From positions 52,209-116,208 of the forward strand of contig JAEXCN010000143.1 of assembly GCA_023402175.1 (NCBI GenBank): DNA of 64,000 nucleotides. Reading direction: 5' to 3'. The DNA is from Pseudomonadota bacterium (GTDB taxonomy: Bacteria; Myxococcota_A; Polyangia; Polyangiales; Polyangiaceae). The notes below the pieces were generated by a model. It was not told where the DNA came from. It was given only the letters and a program-made list of their open reading frames with translations, and did no database searches. Shown one piece after another: positions 25,533 to 34,454 of the stretch. The translations under genes were made by a program, and so were the position numbers. The first letter of the stretch is position 1; every line of letters starts with the position of its first letter.

Positions 25533-28127
25533 CTATTTCGCAACGAACCGACGTAGCCGGAGCGAGTTGGTCAGGACCGACACGCTCGAGAGCGACATGG
25601 CAGCGCTCGCGATGACGGGAGAGAGCAACCAGCCCGTCCAGGGATAGAGGAGCCCTGCGGCGATGGGGATGCCGACGACGTTGTAGACGAATGCCCAGAA
25701 CAGGTTCTGGCGGATCGTCCGCAGTGTTGCTCGCCCGAGGCGGAGCGCCGTCACGAGGCCGCCGATCCCGCCGCGGAGAAGGGCGATGTCGGCCGCCGCC
25801 ATCGCCACGTCTGCGCCGGAGCCGATGGCGACACCGACGTGTGCAGCGGCGAGCGCAGGCGCATCGTTGATGCCGTCGCCGACCATCGCGACGACCTGTC
25901 CCTTCGCGCGCTCTTCGAACACGATGCGCGCCTTGTCCTCCGGCTTGACCTCGGCGAAGACGTCGTCGATCCCGAGCTCGGACGCGATCGCCCGCGCCGT
26001 CTGTGTGCGGTCGCCCGTGACCATCGCGACGCGGATGCCCATCGAGCGGAGCTCGTCGAGCGCTTCGCGCGCCGCCGGCGCAGGCGGGTCCGCGACGGCG
26101 ACGAGCCCTGCGAGCGCGCCGTCGATGCCGACGAAGAACGGTGTCCGCCCGCGTGCGGCGAGCTGTCCGGCGTCACGCTCGAGCGCGGCCGAATCGATGT
26201 CGGCGGCGCGCAGCCAGCCCGCCGTGCCGACGCGGACGAGCACGCCGCCCACCCGAGCTTCGACGCCATTGCCGACCACCGATCGGAAGTCGTCTGCCTG
26301 GAGGAGCTTCGCCCCACGCGCCTCCGCACCGGCGACGACCGCACGCGCGACCGGGTGCTCGCTGATGCGCTCCGCGCTGGCGACCAGACTGAGGAGCTCG
26401 TCCTCGCCGCGGCTGCTGACGTCGACGACATCGGTGAGCGTCGGCTTTCCGGTCGTGAGCGTGCCCGTCTTGTCGAGCAGCACGCGGTCGACGCGGCTCG
26501 CCGCCTCGAGCGCCGCGCCGCCCTTCACGAGCACGCCGAGCTCCGCGCCGCGGCCGGTGCCGACCGCTACGGCCGCCGGAGTCGCCAGACCGAGCGCACA
26601 AGGGCACGCGATGACGAGCACGGCGACGAAGCGTTCGACTGCCGTCGCGAAGCCGTCGGCGGTCGGGTCCACGATGACCCAGGCGATCAGCGTGAGCGCT
26701 GCGATCGCGAGCACAATCGGGACGAAGACGCCACTCACCGTGTCGGCCAGACGTGCGATGGGCGCCTTCGACCCTTGCGCCTGCTCGACGGCCTCGACGA
26801 TGCGCGAGAGCGCGCTTCCCTTCCCGGCCGTCGACACGCGGAGCGTGAATGCACCGCTCTGGTTGAGCGTCCCGCCGTAGACCTTCGTGCCCGCCGTCTT
26901 GTCGACGGGAAGGCTCTCGCCCGTGAGCATCGACTCGTCGACGGCAGACGTTCCGCGGACGACCTCTCCATCAGCCGAGATGCGTTCTCCCGGCCGAACG
27001 AGCACGAGATCCCCGGACGCGAGCGACCCGATGGGCACCTCTTCTTCCCCGTCGCCGCTCTCGTTGCGAACGCGACGCGCGACCTTCGGCTGTAGCGCGA
27101 CGAGCCCGCGCACGGCATCGGCGAGATGCTTTCGAGCACGCGTCTCGAGCATCTTGCCGAGGAGCAGGAACGTGAGGACCGCAGCTGCCGCTTCGAAGTA
27201 GAGGTGCGGGACCTGCCCGTGATCCGCATGCGGGAACAGGCCGGGCGCGACGAGCGCGACGGTCGAATAGATCCACGCGGCGCCGGTGCCGATCGCGACG
27301 AGGGTGTTCATGTCGGCCGCGCGATGTCTCGCGGCCGTCCACGCCAGGCGGAAGAACCGACGGCCCGGCCCGAAGACGACCGGCGTCGCCAGCGCGAGTT
27401 GGAGCCATCGTCCGAACGTCGTCTCGGTCCACGGCATGAGACCGTGAGACATCGCCACGACGAGCAGCGGAACCGTGAGCACCGCCGCGATCGCAAACCC
27501 GCGCCGCATCGCGCGCTGCTCACGATCCTCCGCTTGCTCGATCGCCGTCGCGCGCGCAGCGCTCGCATCAGGCTCCGCGCTCGCCGCTTCGGGCACCGAG
27601 GCGCGCTCCGGCGCGATCGCATCGCGGACCGGCTCGTAGCCGGCCTTCTCGATCGCGGCAGCGACAGCATCGACCGAAGCGTCGGCGCCAGGCTCGAACG
27701 TCACCGTCGCGCGATGCGTCACGAGGTTCACCTGTGCTTCGCGAACGCCCGGCACGCCTCCGATCGCTTTTTCGATCCGACGCACGCACGCTGCGCACGT
27801 CATTCCGAGCACGCCGAGCTCCACGGTGAGTGCGGGCGGCTCGGGAAGGATCACGCCGGCTGGCACTTCGTAGCCTGCCTCGGCAATCGCAGCCGCCAGC
27901 GCTCTCGGCGAGGTCTCCGCGGGATCGTAGGTGACGGTCGCCCGTCCGAGGGCGTAGTTCACGTCCGCAGCGCGGACGCCGGTGGCTTTGGTGAGTGCAC
28001 GCTCGACGCGGCGCACGCAGCTCGCGCACGTCATTCCCTCGACGGGTAGCTCGATGCGGACGGCATCCGCATCGGTGACGCCATGCGCCGTTGTTCCCGT
28101 CGAGGTGGTCATGGCCGGTTCAGTCAT
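25533..28127 (-). CDS. copA: Copper-translocating P1B-type ATPase CopA
   Basis: An 864-residue ATPase. Two N-terminal HMA domains carry GMTCASC (31-37) and GMTCAAC (108-114). Eight membrane helices follow, with the ion-binding CPC in ACPCALG (about 506-510), the TGE actuator motif (MLTGESLPV), the phosphorylated Asp in DKTGTLTTGKP (about 552), the P1B-specific SEHP and GDGINDAPALA (about 752). This is the Cu(I) exporter. The ATG at 28127 has GGGAG seven bases upstream. It is transcribed toward the RND operon together with copZ. Confidence 0.96.
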   Translation of the reverse strand: MTEPAMTTSTGTTAHGVTDADAVRIELPVEGMTCASCVRRVERALTKATGVRAADVNYALGRATVTYDPAETSPRALAAAIAEAGYEVPAGVILPEPPALTVELGVLGMTCAACVRRIEKAIGGVPGVREAQVNLVTHRATVTFEPGADASVDAVAAAIEKAGYEPVRDAIAPERASVPEAASAEPDASAARATAIEQAEDREQRAMRRGFAIAAVLTVPLLVVAMSHGLMPWTETTFGRWLQLALATPVVFGPGRRFFRLAWTAARHRAADMNTLVAIGTGAAWIYSTVALVAPGLFPHADHGQVPHLYFEAAAAVLTFLLLGKMLETRARKHLADAVRGLVALQPKVARRVRNESGDGEEEVPIGSLASGDLVLVRPGERISADGEVVRGTSAVDESMLTGESLPVDKTAGTKVYGGTLNQSGAFTLRVSTAGKGSALSRIVEAVEQAQGSKAPIARLADTVSGVFVPIVLAIAALTLIAWVIVDPTADGFATAVERFVAVLVIACPCALGLATPAAVAVGTGRGAELGVLVKGGAALEAASRVDRVLLDKTGTLTTGKPTLTDVVDVSSRGEDELLSLVASAERISEHPVARAVVAGAEARGAKLLQADDFRSVVGNGVEARVGGVLVRVGTAGWLRAADIDSAALERDAGQLAARGRTPFFVGIDGALAGLVAVADPPAPAAREALDELRSMGIRVAMVTGDRTQTARAIASELGIDDVFAEVKPEDKARIVFEERAKGQVVAMVGDGINDAPALAAAHVGVAIGSGADVAMAAADIALLRGGIGGLVTALRLGRATLRTIRQNLFWAFVYNVVGIPIAAGLLYPWTGWLLSPVIASAAMSLSSVSVLTNSLRLRRFVAK

Positions 28128-28342
28128 GTTCCATCTCCCGGCTCACAGACGCACGCAACCCGTCTTCATTACGGCGCGACGAAGCGCCCCTCCGGCTGAG
28201 CTGATTTCAGACCTCGGCGGGACGATGACTTTTCGTGGATGCTCGCGAACAGCCGAATGTGATCGCGCCCTGAGCGATCGTCACCCGATCCCGTCGATTT
28301 CCTGCGACTCGCGGCGATGTCATCGCTCAGGTAAGAGACCCG

Positions 28343-30364
28343 ATGATGGATCCGTTTGCCGCTCCGCCGCCTCCGCCGGGCGATCCCGCCGCGCCTGCCG
28401 AGACCGTCGGACCTGCTCCGTCTGCTTCGCCCGGAGAGCCTGCGCAGCCTGGTCCCGCTGCTCAACCTGGTGCCCCTGCTCAGCCTGCGGCCGCTGCTCT
28501 GCCTGGTGACCCTGCTCAGCATGCCGAGGCCGCCGATGAGGCGCCCGGGATCACGGTCGACCAGCTGCTCCGGCACATCACGCCGACCGCGTGGGTCACG
28601 CCGGCACTGGCCGTCCTCATCCTCGTCGGGTTCGTGGTCGAGTTCGCGCTCGGCGTTTCGGTGACGAGCCCGACCGGCGGTCAGCTGCTCAAGGCCGGCG
28701 GTCAGTTCGGCCCCGCGTTCGTCGACGGCGAGTGGTGGCGCACGCTGACGTCGATGTTCCTCCACAGCGGTCCGCTCCATCTGGCGTTCAACCTATGGGC
28801 GTTCTGGAGCGTGGGGCACGTCACCGAGCGCGTCTTCGGGAATCGCTCCTTCCTCGCGATCTATCTGCTGAGCGGCGTCGGCGCGTCGCTCACCTCGGTT
28901 GCATGGAACCCGCTCGTGGTGAGTGTCGGCGCGTCCGGAGCGATCTTCGGCGTCTATGGCGCTCTGCTCGCGTTCGCGGTCCTGCACCGCGGAGTATTTC
29001 CTCCGGAGTATCTCGCGCAGCAGCGGAACAGCATCATCGGCTTCATCGGGTACAACGTCTTCTTCGGGCTCTCGCAGAAGAACACGGACATGGCCGCGCA
29101 CGCGGGCGGGCTCGTGGCCGGAGCTCTGGCGGGAGCGGTCCTCGCACGTGACGTCCTCCGGCCCGCCGAGAACGCAGGGCGGCGCCTTGCGATCGCCGCA
29201 GGGCTCGCCGGGCTGCTCGTCCTCGCCGCGTTCGGTGTTCGCGCTCGCGCGCTGAAGGTCCCTGAGATCCAGGCCGATCGCGAGGCTCGCTCGGCGCTCG
29301 CTCACCTCGAGGCCAAGGAGTATCCGCAGGCGATCGAGCGCTACACCGCTGCGCTCGAGATCGAGCGCCGGTTCGAGCACCTCTTCAATCGAGGTCTTGC
29401 GTACGCCGAGATCGAGGACCTGAAGGCGGCTCGCGCCGACATGCGTGAGGCGCATCGAATGAAGCCGACGACGCAGACGCACGCAGTGCTGTGTGATGTC
29501 GGCGTCAAGCTCGAAGTATTGACCGGCACTCCGGGGCAAGAAGGGCCTCAGGCGCTCGACGAGGCCGCAGATCACTGCTCGGAAGCCATCCGTACGACCG
29601 AGGTCCCGACCCAGAAAGCGGCGCTCCTCGCAATGCGCAGCTTCGCGCGAGAGTCACAGAAGCGCATGGACGAGGCGCACGCCGATATCGATGCCGCCCT
29701 CGCGCTGGACGAGCACAGTGTGCTGGCGAGAGGACATCGCGTCAGCCTCCACCTCGACGAGGAGAAATACGCCGAGGCGGAGCAAGACTGCGAAAAGCTC
29801 CTCGCAGATCCCGAGCCGCGCCATTACGACCTCGCGATCTGCGCGCGCGTCTCGCACCGGTTGCACGACCGCGCCGAGGAGCGCGCTCGCCTCGATCGAT
29901 TGCTCGCGCTCGCCCCCGAACATCGCGGCGCGCTCCATTCACGAGCGTGGCTGAACGAGCAGGAGGACCGGCTCGACGAGAGCCTGGCCGACTACGGGAA
30001 GCTCCTCGCCATCGCTCCTGACCTCGCGTCTGCCTGGAACAACCGCGCGTGGATCGAGGTCGAGCTCGGCGATTTCGCAGCCGCGCGCGCCGATGCGGAT
30101 CGCGCCCTCGCGCTCGCGCCCGACGCGGCCTCGGCTCTCGGCACGCGCTGCTTCGCGCTGGTCGGGCTCGGAGAGCTCGCCGCCGCGCGGAGCGACTGCG
30201 TGCGAGCGCTCGAGATCGGTCCGGGCCTCATCGACCGAGGAATGCTCGCCTTCATCGACAAGCGCCACGCCGACGCCCGCCGCGACTGGGAGGAAGCGAG
30301 CAAGGCGAATCCCGCGCAAGCGAGACAGCTGCGGCCGTGGCTGGCGAAGCTCCCGGCGCGGTGA
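28343..30364 (+). CDS. Rhomboid intramembrane serine protease fused to TPR repeats
   Basis: A 673-residue protein in three parts. Residues 1-70 are Pro/Ala/Gln low complexity. Residues about 80-290 are a rhomboid protease with six or more helices, catalytic Ser198 in GASGAIFG, His253 in AAHAGG, and the WWR and HxxxN motifs (HLAFNLWAFW). After one more hydrophobic helix (about 295-310), residues 320-670 are tetratricopeptide-like repeats (for example 'KEYPQAIERYTAALEIE', 'DFAAARADADRALALAP') which would bind partner proteins. The protease would cleave membrane proteins; the substrate is unknown. The start is MM at 28343. Confidence 0.88.
   Translation: MMDPFAAPPPPPGDPAAPAETVGPAPSASPGEPAQPGPAAQPGAPAQPAAAALPGDPAQHAEAADEAPGITVDQLLRHITPTAWVTPALAVLILVGFVVEFALGVSVTSPTGGQLLKAGGQFGPAFVDGEWWRTLTSMFLHSGPLHLAFNLWAFWSVGHVTERVFGNRSFLAIYLLSGVGASLTSVAWNPLVVSVGASGAIFGVYGALLAFAVLHRGVFPPEYLAQQRNSIIGFIGYNVFFGLSQKNTDMAAHAGGLVAGALAGAVLARDVLRPAENAGRRLAIAAGLAGLLVLAAFGVRARALKVPEIQADREARSALAHLEAKEYPQAIERYTAALEIERRFEHLFNRGLAYAEIEDLKAARADMREAHRMKPTTQTHAVLCDVGVKLEVLTGTPGQEGPQALDEAADHCSEAIRTTEVPTQKAALLAMRSFARESQKRMDEAHADIDAALALDEHSVLARGHRVSLHLDEEKYAEAEQDCEKLLADPEPRHYDLAICARVSHRLHDRAEERARLDRLLALAPEHRGALHSRAWLNEQEDRLDESLADYGKLLAIAPDLASAWNNRAWIEVELGDFAAARADADRALALAPDAASALGTRCFALVGLGELAAARSDCVRALEIGPGLIDRGMLAFIDKRHADARRDWEEASKANPAQARQLRPWLAKLPAR
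28448..28519 (+). repeat. Four tandem 18-bp units inside the rhomboid gene
   Basis: Four imperfect units beginning CCTGGT or CCTGCG and ending GCTCA/GCTCT lie head to tail at 28448, 28466, 28484 and 28502. They encode six-residue Pro/Ala/Gln units in the N-terminal low-complexity region. Such in-frame units can expand or contract by slippage. Confidence 0.75.
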
Positions 30365-30379
30365 AGCTCCCAGCGCGGT
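30346..30379 (+). repeat. 17-bp tandem duplication over the rhomboid stop codon
   Basis: GAAGCTCCCGGCGCGGT (30346-30362) is followed directly by GAAGCTCCCAGCGCGGT (30363-30379), differing at one base. The stop codon TGA spans the joint at 30362-30364, so the second copy is untranslated. Confidence 0.7.
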
Positions 30380-30490
30380 GAGCGAAACGCAGCCCGGGCT
30401 GGCACATCCTGCAGCCGCGCGCAGCGACTGCGCTCGTGCCGTCGAGCTCTCGCCGAATGGATCGAGCGGATGCGACTACACCTTCTCTCA

Positions 30491-30520
30491 CGAGATCGAG
30501 CGAGATCGAGCGAGATCGAG
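30491..30520 (+). repeat. Three tandem copies of a 10-bp unit (CGAGATCGAG)
   Basis: CGAGATCGAG is repeated exactly three times at 30491-30520, in the non-coding gap between the rhomboid gene and the small membrane-protein gene. It lies 71 bases upstream of that gene's start and could be chance slippage DNA or part of its regulatory region. Confidence 0.7.
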
Positions 30521-30590
30521 CTGAGGGCGGAGCACGACGCGTCAGGTTGAACCGGCATTAGCGATGCACGCGCGTACTGCGGAGGCCCCT

Positions 30591-30719
30591 ATGGATACGC
30601 CAGCGTTCTTGGCTTGGTACTTCGCACTCAGCTTCATCGTCATCGGCATCGCCGTGATCACGACCGCTGCGATGGATGCGAAGCACCCCGGCGGCAATCA
30701 CATCGTCCCGCAACACTGA
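30591..30719 (+). CDS. Small single-pass membrane protein, 42 residues
   Basis: A 42-residue frame starting at ATG 30591 with a textbook ribosome-binding site GGAGG at 30581-30585, five bases before the start. The protein has one hydrophobic helix (about 6-27, AFLAWYFALSFIVIGIAV) and a short polar tail ending GGNHIVPQH. I do not recognise it. The strong ribosome-binding site and the clean helix make it a likely real gene. An in-frame ATG at 30564 would add nine residues but has a weaker signal. Confidence 0.6.
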   Translation: MDTPAFLAWYFALSFIVIGIAVITTAAMDAKHPGGNHIVPQH

Positions 30720-30881
30720 CGCGCTTCGGACACGTAGCGAGACGTCGTGTCCGCTCCCTCTTCGTGATCGGCCTGTCGGAAGATGCGCCGCCGCGGAGCG
30801 ATCGCGCGCACCATTGCACGAGAAGCGCTTCTGGGTGATGAGAGCATCATCGCCGGCGGTCGGCGGCGCAGGAGGGTGGAC

Positions 30882-31811
30882 ATGCTCGTAGGACACGTCG
30901 AGGAGCTCTGGAGATTTCCCGTCAAGTCGATGGCCGGCGAGTCGTTGAGCGACGCGTCGATCTCGTCGCAAGGCCTGCTCGGCGACCGCTGCTGGGCGTT
31001 ACGCGACGAGCGCGCCGACGAGATGACGAACGGAAAGCGGCTCCCCGTGCTGATGCAGTGCACGGCCCGGTACCGCAAGGAGCCGAACGCCGGAGAGGTC
31101 GCTCACGTCGAGATGGCATTGCCCGACGGCACGCGCGTCGCGAGCGACGACGTGCAAGTGAACGAGCAACTCTCGCGTCTGGTCGGCAAGCCGGTCTCGC
31201 TCTGGCCCCTGAAGCCTGCGTCGGACGAGAAGCATTATCGCCGGCGGGACGGCGCTGCGCGCATCGTGGGCGCGCTCAGCCGCTCGTCCACGTTCCGCGC
31301 GCTCTATCCGACCGTGCTTCGCGTCCTCAAGCTGGAAGACCGCGTACGCGAGGAGTTCGGGCGCGCGCCGGACGAGCCGTACCCGGACCTCATGCAGCTG
31401 CCACGAGAGGTGATCTCGTTCACGACGCCACCAGGCACGTACTTCGATGCGTTCCCCGTGCACCTGCTCACGACGGCGTCGCTCGACGAGCTTCGCCGAC
31501 GGAACCCGAATCCGGATTGGGACCGTCGCCGATTCCGTCCGAACTTCTTCATCCGGACCACGTCAGAGTGGACGGGCTTCGTTGAGACGAGCTGGGGTGG
31601 GCGCGAGCTCCAGGTAGGAACCGCCATTCTGAAGATCGAAGTCCCCGCGCCGCGCTGCAGCATGACGATGAGCGCCCAGCCGGACCTGCCGAAGGATCCC
31701 GCCGTGCTACGAACGATCGTGCGCGAGGCATCGCAGAACCTCGGGATGTACGCGACCGTCCGAACGCCCGGCACTGCACGCGTGGGCGACGGGGTCGTGC
31801 TGCTCGCGTGA
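30882..31811 (+). CDS. MOSC-domain protein (molybdenum-cofactor sulfurase C-terminal type)
   Basis: A 309-residue protein. The N-terminal MOSC_N beta-barrel begins HVEELWRFPVKSMAGE and the MOSC domain contains the conserved cysteine in APRCSMTMS (about residue 259), the position that carries sulfur or binds the cofactor in mARC-type proteins and YcbX. Relatives reduce N-hydroxylated compounds with molybdenum cofactor or transfer sulfur. The ATG at 30882 has GGAGG about eight bases upstream. No electron-transfer ferredoxin domain is fused. Confidence 0.88.
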   Translation: MLVGHVEELWRFPVKSMAGESLSDASISSQGLLGDRCWALRDERADEMTNGKRLPVLMQCTARYRKEPNAGEVAHVEMALPDGTRVASDDVQVNEQLSRLVGKPVSLWPLKPASDEKHYRRRDGAARIVGALSRSSTFRALYPTVLRVLKLEDRVREEFGRAPDEPYPDLMQLPREVISFTTPPGTYFDAFPVHLLTTASLDELRRRNPNPDWDRRRFRPNFFIRTTSEWTGFVETSWGGRELQVGTAILKIEVPAPRCSMTMSAQPDLPKDPAVLRTIVREASQNLGMYATVRTPGTARVGDGVVLLA

Positions 31812-31942
31812 GGAACACGTCGCGCCAACGCGATGGCAGCGTGTACGTCAGAGCGATCGATCAGCCGGGACGTCGCGGTGACCAGCCTCGATGGACAATC
31901 CTTCGGCATTGATCGTAGTATTCGCGAAAGACGGCAATTTCG

Positions 31943-33163
31943 ATGACTACGTCCGATGTTTTCCGTCACGAGCTCGCGAGGCGAATCCTCGCTCTGGTAA
32001 CCATCTCGCTGCCCGCCGGGGCGTGCGTGATGCGTTCACACTCTTCGGTCGAGGGCTGCGATCCACGACCGACCGAGACCGAGAGGTGCATCGCCCCGAG
32101 CTACGTCGCGGGGGCCGGCGCGACGCCCGACGCAGGTCAGACCGGCGACGCATCGGACGCGGGAACGGCGGATGGTCCCGCATCGCACGGATCCGGCACC
32201 GACGCAGGCTCGACTGCGCCGTCGTGCGCGTCACGTGCGGACGCGAAGAAGCAGATGCAGTTCGTCGACGAGGTGACGACCGACGCTACCTTGAAGGACG
32301 ACAGGTGCTGCTACACGGTCGTATACACGCCGATCTGCGAGGGCCGTCCCTACCTGGTCGATGCGGCGGCTCGTACGGCGGACGCCGTCCGCGGACGGTC
32401 CGTTGCGGGCGCCTACCGGATCGATGCGCCGTCACCTCGAGTCGACACGCTCGATCCGGCCGCGCGCGCGGAGCTCGCAGCTCAGTGGACGCGTGATGGA
32501 CTGTTCGAGCATGCGTCGGTGGCCTCCTTCGGCCGTTTCGCAATGGAGCTCCTTGCCCTCGGCGCGCCCGCAGAGCTGATCGAGGAAGCGCACCGAGCGG
32601 CACTCGACGAGATGCATCACGCCCGTCTTTGCTTCGCGCTGGCAAGCGCCTATGCGGGCGAGCCAATCGCGCCAGGGCCGTTCCCGTTCGACGGCCGTGT
32701 GGAAGTGAGCTCCGACCTCGCTGCCGTTGCTGCGCGAGCGGTAGCGGAAGGCTGCATCGGAGAGACCCTAGCGGCATCGATTGCGGCCGAGCAGCTCGCG
32801 CTGGCAGTGGATCCGTCGGTGCGAGCGGCCCTTTCGACGATCGTCGCGGACGAAGCGCGTCATGCCGAGCTCGCGTGGCGCTTCGTGGCATGGGCGCTGC
32901 GCACCGGCGGCTCCGCGGTGCTCGAAGCGGTGACCGAAGCATTCGGCGTGGCTCCGCGTTTGGAGGCGCCCGCACGCTTCGAGATTGCCCTCGCGAGCCA
33001 TGGACGTCTCGATGGCGTACAGCTCGAACAGGCAGCGTCACGAGCCTTCGACGAAGTCGTGCGCCCGGCCGCGCGTGCGCTCCTCGCGGCGACGACGGCG
33101 ACGGCGACGACCTCGGCCAGCGAGCCGTCCGCTGCCGCCGCGCTCACCGCAACGTCTGCCTAG
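31943..33163 (+). CDS. Secreted lipoprotein with a ferritin-like (diiron) domain
   Basis: A 406-residue protein. The N-terminus has a lipoprotein signal (LPAGAC), then an Ala/Gly/Asp-rich leader and a Cys-containing segment (DDRCCYTVVYTPICEGRPY). Residues about 175-370 form a four-helix ferritin-like domain with metal-ligand patterns FEHASVASF, DEMHHARLCF, GCIGETLAAS and DEARHAELAWRF, i.e. two E/ExxH pairs suited to a diiron site. Such domains oxidise iron or hydroxylate substrates, usually in the cytoplasm; a lipidated version would act in the periplasm or at the surface. The C-terminus is Thr/Ala-rich. It is followed by a likely terminator at 33230. Confidence 0.78.
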   Translation: MTTSDVFRHELARRILALVTISLPAGACVMRSHSSVEGCDPRPTETERCIAPSYVAGAGATPDAGQTGDASDAGTADGPASHGSGTDAGSTAPSCASRADAKKQMQFVDEVTTDATLKDDRCCYTVVYTPICEGRPYLVDAAARTADAVRGRSVAGAYRIDAPSPRVDTLDPAARAELAAQWTRDGLFEHASVASFGRFAMELLALGAPAELIEEAHRAALDEMHHARLCFALASAYAGEPIAPGPFPFDGRVEVSSDLAAVAARAVAEGCIGETLAASIAAEQLALAVDPSVRAALSTIVADEARHAELAWRFVAWALRTGGSAVLEAVTEAFGVAPRLEAPARFEIALASHGRLDGVQLEQAASRAFDEVVRPAARALLAATTATATTSASEPSAAAALTATSA

Positions 33164-33229
33164 ATCGAGCGGCTCGCTCTCGCCTAGCCGCCGCCAGCCT
33201 AGCTAGGAGGTCTCTGCCCCGCGGAGGCT

Positions 33230-33263
33230 CAGCGCTCGCCGAGCGCTGCGAATTTTCGTTTTT
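33230..33263 (+). terminator. Probable rho-independent terminator
   Basis: CAGCGCTCG (33230-33238) and CGAGCGCTG (33240-33248) form a perfect stem, followed by AATTTTCGTTTTT. It lies 66 bases beyond the end of the ferritin-like gene and 40 bases before the next gene, so it would separate the two transcripts. Confidence 0.6.
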
Positions 33264-33302
33264 CACAAATCAAAAACAACGTTTGAGAGCACTATTCCGT
33301 CG

Positions 33303-33677
33303 ATGGTATACGGAACGCGCTTCTTGGGCGGAGGTTTCCTCGCGGCGCTCACCCTTGCGTGTGGCATCCCCACCATGGAGAGCGTGGAGCAGACGCAGCT
33401 GACGCGTGGGTGCGAGCAAGGCTCTGCGCAGCTCGTCGCCCAGTTTTGCGATCCGATCTCGCTTCGGCGCATCGCGGACGCCCATCGGCCCAGCGGATAC
33501 GACGAACGAGCTGACCAACTCCGCGAGACCTGCACGCACTACCCGAAGGCGAAGCCCGCGCTCGATCGCCTGGAAGAGTGCCGCGTCAAAGTGCACGCCG
33601 CGGAGCAGGAGCAACGAGCGACGACGTCGATTCGTCATCGTCACACGAATATGTTTTTCGCACTGGAGGAAAAATGA
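33303..33677 (+). CDS. Small lipoprotein, first of a tandem paralogous pair
   Basis: A 124-residue protein with a lipoprotein signal (lipobox LTLAC, Cys20). The mature part has a GC...FC...C..Y......LD.L..C pattern with four cysteines spaced about 30 residues apart, then a charged helical tail. The same Cys pattern appears in the next gene. The stop overlaps the next start (ATGA). The DNA from here to 34280 and just upstream is less GC-rich than its surroundings. The function is unknown. Confidence 0.65.
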   Translation: MVYGTRFLGGGFLAALTLACGIPTMESVEQTQLTRGCEQGSAQLVAQFCDPISLRRIADAHRPSGYDERADQLRETCTHYPKAKPALDRLEECRVKVHAAEQEQRATTSIRHRHTNMFFALEEK

Positions 33678-34279
33678 AGCTGCTCGAGGGTATGTTGGCG
33701 CTTGGCTGTTCAATCGTTGCCGCCGGATGCGCGCTCGGAACACCCCAGCCTTCCCAAGACACGAACGCTCAAATGGCCCAGGGCTGCACGGCCCAGATGG
33801 ACAACTTCTTGGGAACCTACTGCACCGACCAGACCGTCGCAGACCTCGGGGCAGCACAGGCAAGCGCACCCATCGCCCAGCAGGCTGCCGCCCTCAAATC
33901 TCAATGCAGCGCATATGCGCCGCAAGACCGGGTCGCAAAGGTCGACACGTGCATCACCAAGATCCAGGGCGCAGCTATCGCGGAGAACGATGCGCAGAAG
34001 GCGCGCCTCCCTGAAGCCAAGAAGAAGGAGCCGGCTGTGCGTGCTGACCCGGAGTACGCCACGCTCCTCGATCGCTTCAAGAGGGTGGACGACGAATACC
34101 TCATCGCCTTCGACAACGCGCAGGTCGCAAAGAAGAATGGCAACCCGAACCTCTCGCGCTATCAACTCCGCGCGGAGGACGCGCAGAAGGAACGCACGAA
34201 GGCGGAAGCAAACCTGATGTCGCTCTTCAAAAAATATGGGATTGAGCCGAGCGACGCGAAGTTGATTGGACTTTGGTGA
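33674..34279 (+). CDS. Lipoprotein with helical C-terminal region, second of tandem pair
   Basis: A 201-residue protein with lipobox VAAGC (Cys18). Residues about 35-95 repeat the Cys pattern of the preceding protein (QGC...FLGTYC......LKSQCSAYAP....VDTC), and about 105-195 are a charged, probably coiled-coil region (AEDAQKERTKAEANLMSLF). The ATG at 33674 is preceded by GGAGGA and overlaps the upstream stop by four bases, so the two are co-translated. It may be a small envelope complex or structural lipoprotein; no family is recognised. Confidence 0.65.
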   Translation: MKLLEGMLALGCSIVAAGCALGTPQPSQDTNAQMAQGCTAQMDNFLGTYCTDQTVADLGAAQASAPIAQQAAALKSQCSAYAPQDRVAKVDTCITKIQGAAIAENDAQKARLPEAKKKEPAVRADPEYATLLDRFKRVDDEYLIAFDNAQVAKKNGNPNLSRYQLRAEDAQKERTKAEANLMSLFKKYGIEPSDAKLIGLW

Positions 34280-34454
34280 GCGGACGCGCGTGAGCTCATG
34301 ACGTTCAGCGTGCCCGACGCCCGCGCCGAAGCACGCACGCGGTTCGGGCTCGCTGCCGACTCGAGTGCGAGCTCGATACATCCGACCGCTTCACCCGACT
34401 CGACGTCCTCCTCGTCCCGGGAGTGAGCAATTCCAAGCAAGATTGAACCGATGT

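Noticed and set aside
28128..28342. A CueR-type operator ahead of copA
   Set aside because: I looked for the ACCTTCC/GGAAGG dyad and found no convincing match, so no site is claimed.
28448..28519. A CRISPR-like array from the 18-bp tandem units
   Set aside because: The units are contiguous, have no spacers, and are in frame in a coding region.
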